Source: Betaproteobacteria bacterium
GTDB lineage: Bacteria > Pseudomonadota > Gammaproteobacteria > Burkholderiales > SG8-39
Reading direction: 5' to 3'
Length of the DNA stretch: 6,864 bases
NCBI GenBank assembly: GCA_029865405.1
Contig: JAOUGZ010000142.1
Coordinates: 1 to 6,864 of the forward strand
Below the pieces are notes generated by a model. The model saw only the letters and a program-made list of their open reading frames with translations, was not told the DNA's origin and ran no database searches. A program made the position numbers and the translations under genes. Below are positions 1-6,864 of this stretch, piece by piece (position 1 is the stretch's first letter; every line of letters starts with the position of its first letter).

Positions 1-2449
<2,449 letters not shown>

Positions 2450-2453
<4 letters not shown>

Positions 2454-2941
2454 GACTCGCGCTCGCCACCGCCGCCGCGTTGCTGCTCGCCGCCTGCGGC
2501 TTCCAGCTGCGCGGCGCGTCCGCACTGCCCTTCGACACGCTGTACCTGCCCGGCGCCACGGGCGGCATCGCGCTCGAGCTGAAGAGGAACATCCAGTCGG
2601 GCAGCGCCACGCGCGTGGTGGACGACCCCAAGGCCGCCGAGGCGCAGCTCCTGTTCAGCGAGGAAACGCGCGCCAAGGAGATCCTCGCGCTCAGCTCCGC
2701 CGGGCGCGTGCGCGAGTTCCGCCTCGTGTACCGCGTGCGCTTCAGCGTCGGCGACGGCAAGGGCAGCGACTTCCTGGCGCCGAGCACGGTGACGCTGACG
2801 CGCGACGTCACCTACGACGACGCCGTCGCGCTGGCCAAGGAGACCGAGGAGCTGCTGCTCTACCGCGACATGCAGGCCGACATGGTGCAGCAGATCATGC
2901 GCCGCCTGTCGGCGGCGCGCCGTCCCGAGTCCGCGAACTGA
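2450..2941 (+). CDS. lptE: LPS-assembly lipoprotein LptE
   Basis: Outer-membrane lipoprotein that plugs and assembles the LptD barrel, which inserts lipopolysaccharide into the outer leaflet. I place the start at TTG 2450, inside the leuS stop (TTGA overlap). It gives a 163-residue protein with a short signal peptide: R2, a hydrophobic Ala/Leu run at 3-15, and the lipobox LAA-C with lipidated Cys16. No ATG or GTG start that keeps this signal peptide is available. The residue after Cys16 is Gly, not Asp, which fits outer-membrane sorting. The following CGFQLRG is the usual start of mature LptE. The rest (strand-rich middle, [14 protein letters not shown] near the C-terminus) also fits the family. 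No Shine-Dalgarno sequence is visible, so translation probably depends on coupling to leuS. The leuS-lptE-holA order supports the call. The stop shares one base with the holA start (TGATG). Confidence 0.93.
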
Positions 2942-3945
2942 TGCAGCTGCGCGCCGAGCAGCTCGAAACGCACCTGCAGAAGACGCTGGCGCCGCTGTAC
3001 GTGATTCACGGCGACGAGCCCCTGGTCGCGCTCGAGGCCGCCGACGCGGTGCGCGCCGCGGCGCGCCGGCGCGGCCTCGCCGAGCGCGAGGTGTTCACGG
3101 CCGAGCGCGGCTTCGACTGGAGCGCGCTCGCGCACGCCGGCGCCAGCCGCTCGCTCTTCGGGGGCGGCAAGCTGATCGAGCTGCGCATCCCCGGCGGCAA
3201 GCCCGGCCCCGACGGCGGCCAGACGATCGTCGAGCACTGCAGGCGGCTCGACGCCGAGATGCTCACCCTGGTGAGCCTGCCGCGCCTGGACCGCGCGGGG
3301 CAATCCTCGGCCTGGTTCGGCGCACTGGGCGCGGCCGGCGTGGTGGTCGACGTCTGGCCGGTGGAACGGGCGCGGCTGCCGCAATGGATCGGCGCGCGCC
3401 TCGCGCGCCAGCAGCAGAAGGCCTCGCCCGAAGTGCTCGAGTTCCTCGCCGAGCGCGTCGAGGGCAACCTCCTCGCCGCGCACCAGGAAGTGCAGAAGCT
3501 CGCGCTGCTCGCGCCGCCGGGCGAGCTTGCGCTGGAGACCGTCGAGGACGCGGTGGCGTCGGTCGCGCGCTACGACCCCTATGGCGCGGCCGAGGCGCTG
3601 GTCGCAGGCGACCTCGCGCGCTACACGCGCATCCTGCAGGGCCTGCGCGGCGAAGGCGAGGCGCCCACCTTCGTCCTGTTCGCCGTGGCGAGCGCGCTGT
3701 TCGTGCTGCGCGGCATGGCCGAGGGCAAGAGCGCCGAGCGCCTGTTCGGCGAGCAGCGCCTCTACAACAAGCCGCTGCAGCGCGCCGTGCAGGCCGCGGC
3801 GCGGCGCCATACGCGCGCCGCGCTCGATGCGGCGCTGTCGCAGGCCGCCTTCATCGACCGCGTGGTGAAGGGCGTGGCGCGCGGCGACGCCTGGGATCAG
3901 TTCACCGCCCTGGGTTTAAAATTGGCCGGTGGATCAAAAGCTTGA
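2941..3945 (+). CDS. holA: DNA polymerase III subunit delta
   Basis: Delta subunit of the clamp loader, which opens the beta sliding clamp during replication. The protein is 334 residues, close to the 343 of E. coli HolA. Visible family features are [10 protein letters not shown] at 19-28 near the N-terminus (degenerate AAA+ domain, no working Walker A), a middle region with [16 protein letters not shown] around 168-183, and a helical C-terminal collar domain with [10 protein letters not shown] and a late segment FIDRVVKG. The ATG shares one base with the lptE stop and has no strong ribosome binding site, so coupled translation is likely. The last ten codons switch to TTA, TTG, GGA and TCA, which are rare in this gene; a candidate proA promoter lies in that stretch. 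The 3' end overlaps proA by 17 bases if proA starts at 3929. Gene order (lptE-holA) strongly supports the assignment. Confidence 0.95.
   Translation: MQLRAEQLETHLQKTLAPLYVIHGDEPLVALEAADAVRAAARRRGLAEREVFTAERGFDWSALAHAGASRSLFGGGKLIELRIPGGKPGPDGGQTIVEHCRRLDAEMLTLVSLPRLDRAGQSSAWFGALGAAGVVVDVWPVERARLPQWIGARLARQQQKASPEVLEFLAERVEGNLLAAHQEVQKLALLAPPGELALETVEDAVASVARYDPYGAAEALVAGDLARYTRILQGLRGEGEAPTFVLFAVASALFVLRGMAEGKSAERLFGEQRLYNKPLQRAVQAAARRHTRAALDAALSQAAFIDRVVKGVARGDAWDQFTALGLKLAGGSKA
3917..3922 (+). promoter_or_regulatory. Candidate -10 box ahead of proA
   Basis: TAAAAT matches the sigma-70 -10 consensus at five of six positions and sits in an AT-rich island (about 3915-3923) inside otherwise very GC-rich holA coding sequence. 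No convincing -35 hexamer is present 16-18 bases upstream, and there is no TG extension. Transcription would begin around 3929, at or next to the first possible proA GTG. The location fits, but this is inference from composition and one hexamer. Confidence 0.3.
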
Positions 3946-5197
3946 CGTGAAAGAGTACGTGCGCGGCCTGGGCCGGGCGGCGCGCGCCGCTGCGCGGCTG
4001 CTGGCGCGCGCCGACACCGGCGCCAAGAACCAGGCGCTCGCCGCGATGGCGCGCGAGATCCGCGCCGCCGGCGACGCACTCCTCGCCGCCAATCGCGACG
4101 ACGTCGCGCAGGCGAAAAAGGACGGCCGCGACGCGGCTTTCGTCGACCGGCTCACGCTCACGCCGCAACTGATCGAACAGATGGCCGCCGGGCTCGAGCA
4201 GGTGGCGGCGCTGCCCGACCCGGTCGGGCAGCTCACCGAGCGCGTGCGCCGGCCCACGGGCATCGAAGTGGCGCGCATGCGCGTGCCGCTTGGCGTCATC
4301 GGCATCATCTACGAATCCCGCCCCAACGTCACCGCCGACGCCGCGGGCCTCTGCGTGAAGGCGGGCAACGCCTGCATCCTGCGCGGCGGCTCCGAGGCGC
4401 TGCACTCCAATCGGGCGATCGCGAGCTGCGTGCGCGCGGGCCTGAAGGCGGCCGGGCTGCCCGAGGCGGCGGTGCAGGTGGTGGAGGTGGCCGATCGCGC
4501 CGCGGTGGGCGAGCTGATCACGCTGCAAGAGTACGTCGACATCATCGTGCCGCGCGGCGGCAAGGCGCTGATCGCGCGGCTGATGCGCGAATCGCGCATC
4601 CCGATGCTCAAGCACCTGGACGGCGTGTGCCACGTCTACGTGGACGACCGCGCCGACCCGGCGATGGCGGTGAAGATCGCCGACAACGCCAAGACCCAGC
4701 GCTACGGCACCTGCAACACGATGGAGACGCTGCTGGTGGCCGAGGGCATCGCGCCGCGCGTGCTGCCCGAAATCGGGCGCATCTTCCGGGAGAAGAACGT
4801 GGAGATGCGCGCCGACGACGCGGCGCGAGCCCTCCTGCCCGACGCGAAGCCGGCGACGGAGGCCGACTACGCCACCGAGTGGCTCGCGCCCGTGGTCTCG
4901 ATCCGCGTGGTGCCGGGACTCGACGAGGCCATCGAGCACATCGCGAAATACGGCTCGCAGCACACCGACGCCATCGTCACCGGTGACGAGACGCGGGCGC
5001 AGCGCTTCCTGCGCGAGGTGGACTCGAGTTCGGTGCTGGTCAATGCCTCGACGCGCTTCGCCGACGGCTTCGAATTCGGCCTCGGCGCCGAGATCGGCAT
5101 CTCCACCGACAAGCTGCACGCGCGCGGTCCGGTGGGCCTGGAAGGCCTCACCACGCAGAAGTTCGTGGTCCTCGGCCACGGAGAAATCCGGCAGTAG
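3929..5197 (+). CDS. proA: Gamma-glutamyl phosphate reductase (glutamate-5-semialdehyde dehydrogenase)
   Basis: Second step of proline synthesis: NADPH-dependent reduction of gamma-glutamyl phosphate to glutamate-5-semialdehyde, in the cytoplasm. The 422-residue length is normal for the family. Family blocks in order: [16 protein letters not shown] at 125-140, [11 protein letters not shown] at 151-161 (NADP-binding region), PRGGKALI from 208, the catalytic segment [12 protein letters not shown] with nucleophile Cys262, and the C-terminal [20 protein letters not shown]. The start is uncertain. GTG 3929 gives four residues more than the usual DIKxY-type N-terminus; GTG 3947 gives two fewer but lies one base after the holA stop, with a weak GGTGGA 12 bases ahead. 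The codon where related proteins have Met is CTT here. The partner kinase gene proB is not in the window. The TAG stop shares one base with the nadD GTG. Confidence 0.97.
   Translation: MDQKLDVKEYVRGLGRAARAAARLLARADTGAKNQALAAMAREIRAAGDALLAANRDDVAQAKKDGRDAAFVDRLTLTPQLIEQMAAGLEQVAALPDPVGQLTERVRRPTGIEVARMRVPLGVIGIIYESRPNVTADAAGLCVKAGNACILRGGSEALHSNRAIASCVRAGLKAAGLPEAAVQVVEVADRAAVGELITLQEYVDIIVPRGGKALIARLMRESRIPMLKHLDGVCHVYVDDRADPAMAVKIADNAKTQRYGTCNTMETLLVAEGIAPRVLPEIGRIFREKNVEMRADDAARALLPDAKPATEADYATEWLAPVVSIRVVPGLDEAIEHIAKYGSQHTDAIVTGDETRAQRFLREVDSSSVLVNASTRFADGFEFGLGAEIGISTDKLHARGPVGLEGLTTQKFVVLGHGEIRQ
5180..5183 (+). promoter_or_regulatory. Shine-Dalgarno site for nadD
   Basis: GGAG lies in the last codons of proA, 13 bases before GTG 5197. 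The spacing is a little long. It is one of the few clear purine-rich sites ahead of a start in this cluster and supports GTG 5197 as the nadD start. Confidence 0.4.
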
Positions 5198-5742
5198 TGC
5201 AGACCACGGGGATTCTCGGCGGCACGTTCGACCCGGTACATAACGCGCACCTCGCGCTGGCGCGCGCGGCGCTCGCGCATCTCGGGCTCGAGCGCATCCT
5301 GTGGATGCCGACCGGCGCGCCCCGATACCGCGCGCCCGCGAAGGCGCCGGCGCAGCACCGCGTCGCCATGCTGAAGCTCGCCCTCGCCGGCGAGCCGCGC
5401 TACGCGATCGACGAGCGCGAGCTCGACTCCGGGCATTCGGGCTACACCATCGACACCCTGGAGAGCCTCGGCGGCAAGCCGGTCCTGCTGATGGGCGCCG
5501 ACCAGTACGCCAAGCTCCAGACCTGGCACCGCTGGCGAGAAATCCTCGATCGCGCCAGCATCGCCGTGTTCGCCAGGCCCGGCGCCGCCGTGCCCGCCGC
5601 GGGCGTGCGCAGCGTGCCCTTCGAGCCGCTGGACATCTCCGCGAGCGACATCCGCGCGCGCCTGGCACGCGGCGCGGACGTCTCGGCCCTGGTGCCGCCG
5701 GCGGTACTCGACTACATCCGCCGCCACGGGCTGTACCGCTGA
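5197..5742 (+). CDS. nadD: Nicotinate-nucleotide adenylyltransferase, compact form
   Basis: Transfers AMP from ATP to nicotinate mononucleotide, giving nicotinate adenine dinucleotide in NAD synthesis. Start GTG 5197 shares a base with the proA stop. The N-terminus carries the nucleotidyltransferase block GGTFDPVHNAHL (8-19), with the ATP-binding HxGH signature read as H15-N-A-H18, so the usual glycine is alanine. LLMGADQYAKL (97-107) followed by TWHRW (109-113) is the NadD substrate-binding region. ISASDIR (147-153) stands where family members have ISxTxIR, with Ser replacing Thr. It ends in LDYIRRHGLYR, typical for NadD. At 181 residues it is shorter than E. coli NadD (213). The shortening appears to lie mainly between ARPG (126-129) and the ISAS motif, with some before LLMG. 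Short NadD forms such as that of Bacillus (about 189) are known, so it is probably active. Neighbour rsfS is the usual partner. Confidence 0.95.
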   Translation: MQTTGILGGTFDPVHNAHLALARAALAHLGLERILWMPTGAPRYRAPAKAPAQHRVAMLKLALAGEPRYAIDERELDSGHSGYTIDTLESLGGKPVLLMGADQYAKLQTWHRWREILDRASIAVFARPGAAVPAAGVRSVPFEPLDISASDIRARLARGADVSALVPPAVLDYIRRHGLYR

Positions 5743-6116
5743 TGGACATCCGCAAGAAGCAGCGCGCCGTGGTGGATGCCCTGGAAGACGTGAAGGGCCA
5801 CGATATCCTCGTCTTCAACGTCGCGCAGCTCTCGCCCTTCTTCGAGCGCGTGGTCATCGCCAGCGGCGACTCGAGCCGGCAGCTGAAGGCGCTCGCCGAC
5901 AGCGTGCGCGAGCGCCTGGGCGCGCTGGGCGCGCGCGTGTACGGCGTCGAAGGCGAGGCCGGCGGCGAGTGGCTGCTGGTCGATCTGGGCGACATCATCG
6001 TGCACGTCATGCATCCGGCGGTACGCAGCCACTACAACCTCGAGGAAATCTGGGGCGGCAAGCCGGTGAAGCTCGCGGGTCATGGCAAGGCTGTTCCTCG
6101 TCGCGCACGGCGCTAG
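5742..6116 (+). CDS. rsfS: Ribosome silencing factor RsfS
   Basis: Binds ribosomal protein L14 (uL14) on the large subunit and blocks joining of the subunits, lowering translation when nutrients run short. The 124-residue protein has the conserved blocks LEDVKGHDILVFNV (14-27), FERVVIASGDSSRQ (34-47), and the C-terminal core GEWLLVDLGDIIVHVM (75-90) with YNLEEIWGG (98-106). ATG 5742 shares a base with the nadD stop (TGATG), giving the expected N-terminus. The open frame continues further upstream, but that part is only the shadow of nadD. Residues 107-124 form a basic tail (ending RRARR) beyond the family core. Its last part is encoded by the 35 bases that also encode the start of rlmH, so the tail may be shaped by the overlap. 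Confidence 0.96.
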   Translation: MDIRKKQRAVVDALEDVKGHDILVFNVAQLSPFFERVVIASGDSSRQLKALADSVRERLGALGARVYGVEGEAGGEWLLVDLGDIIVHVMHPAVRSHYNLEEIWGGKPVKLAGHGKAVPRRARR

Positions 6117-6480
6117 GCTGCGCGGCTGGGCCGCGCAGGCGCGCGACGACTACCTGGCGCGCATGCCGCGCGGCTACGCGGTGCAGTGCATATCGAAGGT
6201 GCCCGCCGGCGCGCGCATCGTCGCTCTGGACGAGCGCGGGCGCGAGCTGACGAGCGCGCAGTTCGCGGCCGCGCTCGCGCGCTGGGCCGCCGAGCAGGCG
6301 CCCACCGCTTTCGTCGTCGGCGGTCCCGACGGGCTGGACGCGCAGACAAGAAAGGACGCGATGCTGCTCCTGCGACTGTCGTCGCTCACTCTGCCGCACG
6401 CGCTCGCGCAGGTACTGCTCGCCGAGCAGTTGTACCGCGCCGCGACCCGGCTCACCGGGCATCCTTATCATCGAGAGTAG
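6082..6480 (+). CDS. rlmH: 23S rRNA (pseudouridine-1915-N3)-methyltransferase, shortened
   Basis: SPOUT-fold methyltransferase that uses S-adenosylmethionine to methylate N3 of pseudouridine 1915 in helix 69 of 23S rRNA, working as a dimer on the 70S ribosome. The C-terminal half is fully conserved: GGPDGL (80-85), LSSLTLPHALAQVLLAEQLYRA (99-120), the knot and cofactor site, and the terminal HPYHRE (127-132). The N-terminus LFLVAHGARLRGW fits the first strand and helix, which supports ATG 6082, although this overlaps rsfS by 35 bases. At 132 residues it is about 23 shorter than the usual 155-156. The missing part is one block: after CISKVPAG (36-43) the sequence goes straight to ARIVALDERG, whereas relatives carry a basic loop and a helix there. 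The frame is intact and no disabling change is seen in the catalytic half, so I call it a gene, not a pseudogene. Confidence 0.93.
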   Translation: MARLFLVAHGARLRGWAAQARDDYLARMPRGYAVQCISKVPAGARIVALDERGRELTSAQFAAALARWAAEQAPTAFVVGGPDGLDAQTRKDAMLLLRLSSLTLPHALAQVLLAEQLYRAATRLTGHPYHRE

Positions 6481-6492
6481 CTTTGCTACACT
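6465..6492 (+). promoter_or_regulatory. Candidate sigma-70 promoter ahead of maf
   Basis: TTATCA (6465-6470) matches TTGACA at four of six positions. After a 16-base spacer comes TACACT (6487-6492), preceded directly by TGC (6484-6486), giving an extended -10 TGnTACACT. The predicted start near 6499 precedes the maf ATG at 6512 by only about 13 bases and would leave the GGAG at 6493-6496 outside the transcript, which weakens the case. The region is clearly poorer in GC than its surroundings. Confidence 0.35.
6474..6492 (+). repeat. Small inverted repeat in the rlmH/maf gap
   Basis: GTAGC (6477-6481), loop TTT, GCTAC (6485-6489) is a perfect 5-bp stem. It extends by two more pairs (AG 6474-6475 with CT 6491-6492) across one A-A mismatch. 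It spans the rlmH stop and covers the candidate -10 box. No T-run follows, so it does not look like an intrinsic terminator. It could be an mRNA hairpin, a protein-binding site, or chance. Confidence 0.3.
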
Positions 6493-6511
6493 GGAGCGAC
6501 GCGGCGCCGCC

Positions 6512-6864
6512 ATGGTCAAACTGCTCGATCGCAGCATCTACCTCGCCTCGCGCAGCCCCCGCCGCCGCGAGCTGCTCGGCCATATCGGCGTCAAGTTCCA
6601 CCTGCTCCTGTTCCGCAACCGCCCGGGTGCGGCCCCCGATGTCGACGAAGTGCCGCAGGCGGGCGAGAACCCGCGTGACTACGTGATGCGCATGGCGCGC
6701 GCCAAGGCCGCGGCCGGCTGGAAGCGCATGCTCGAGCGCAACCTGCCGCAGGCCCCGGTGCTCGCCGCCGACACCACGGTGGCGCTCGAGGGCCGCATCT
6801 TCAACAAGCCCCTCGACCGCGCCGAGGCCGTGATGATGCTGAGCGCGCTATCCGGCAAGCGCCA
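6512..6864 (+). CDS. maf: Maf-family nucleoside triphosphate pyrophosphatase, 3'-truncated by window edge
   Basis: Maf proteins hydrolyse certain nucleoside triphosphates, releasing pyrophosphate; they are linked to house-cleaning of non-canonical nucleotides and to division arrest. The first 117 residues are visible out of roughly 195-205. The N-terminal signature YLASRSPRRRELL (10-22) is the nucleotide-binding loop. DVDE (43-46), RAKA (63-66) and AADTTV (85-90, with the likely catalytic Asp87) follow, then NKPLD (98-102). The ADTTV motif, where YceF-type proteins have SDQV, favours the YhdE type acting on dTTP/UTP. No alternative ATG, GTG or TTG lies in frame between the rlmH stop and ATG 6512. 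A GGAG at 6493-6496 is 15 bases upstream, which is far for a ribosome binding site. In related bacteria the ribonuclease G gene rng usually follows; it would lie beyond this window. Confidence 0.95.
   Translation, partial: MVKLLDRSIYLASRSPRRRELLGHIGVKFHLLLFRNRPGAAPDVDEVPQAGENPRDYVMRMARAKAAAGWKRMLERNLPQAPVLAADTTVALEGRIFNKPLDRAEAVMMLSALSGKR

Noticed and set aside
2860..3810. 316-codon minus-strand open frame opposite holA
   Set aside because: Same GC-driven shadow effect; composition is dominated by Arg, Ala, Leu and His with no family resemblance.
5301..5741. Upstream extension of the rsfS frame into nadD
   Set aside because: The extra 147 residues are Arg/Ala-rich shadow sequence; the RsfS family starts at ATG 5742.
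3902..6010. 702-codon open frame on the minus strand opposite proA, nadD and rsfS
   Set aside because: Product is Arg/Ala/His-rich and low in complexity, with no recognisable domain. Long antisense frames arise when GC-rich third positions remove stop codons. The + strand genes are conserved and certain.
6082..6480. rlmH as a pseudogene because it is short
   Set aside because: The frame is intact, the loss is one clean block, and the cofactor-binding and C-terminal signature residues are all present.

Overview
The window is a tightly packed stretch of housekeeping genes, all on the + strand, from a GC-rich proteobacterium. The gene order leuS, lptE, holA, proA, nadD, rsfS, rlmH, maf, the very high G/C at third codon positions (71 of the first 73 complete leuS codons end in G or C), and the presence of an outer-membrane LPS-assembly lipoprotein point to a Betaproteobacterium. 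As I recall, a continuous leuS-to-maf order is more typical of Rhodocyclales/Nitrosomonadales-like lineages than of Burkholderia. The genus cannot be told from the sequence alone.

Layout: 1-2453 is leucyl-tRNA synthetase (5' end cut by the window). 2450-2941 is lptE, starting at TTG. 2941-3945 is holA (DNA polymerase III delta). 3929-5197 is proA (proline synthesis). 5197-5742 is nadD (NAD synthesis). 5742-6116 is rsfS (ribosome silencing factor). 6082-6480 is rlmH (23S rRNA methyltransferase). 6512 to the window end is maf (nucleotide pyrophosphatase, 3' end cut off). Six of the seven junctions overlap or nearly touch (4, 1, 17 or -1, 1, 1 and 35 bases). Only rlmH/maf has a real gap (31 bases). 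There is no non-coding stretch over 31 bases, no RNA gene, no mobile element and no CRISPR array.

The genes do not form one pathway. They are a conserved block of growth functions: translation (leuS, rsfS, rlmH), replication (holA), envelope (lptE), amino acid and cofactor synthesis (proA, nadD) and nucleotide-pool/cell-division control (maf). The near-continuous overlaps suggest one transcript with translational coupling. AT-rich patches at the holA/proA junction and just before maf could be internal promoters.

I did not find a previously undescribed system. The points worth a second look are a sharply bounded 220-bp low-GC patch inside leuS; an RlmH shortened by about 23 residues through one internal gap; a similarly compact NadD with an altered HxGH motif; and the two candidate internal promoters.
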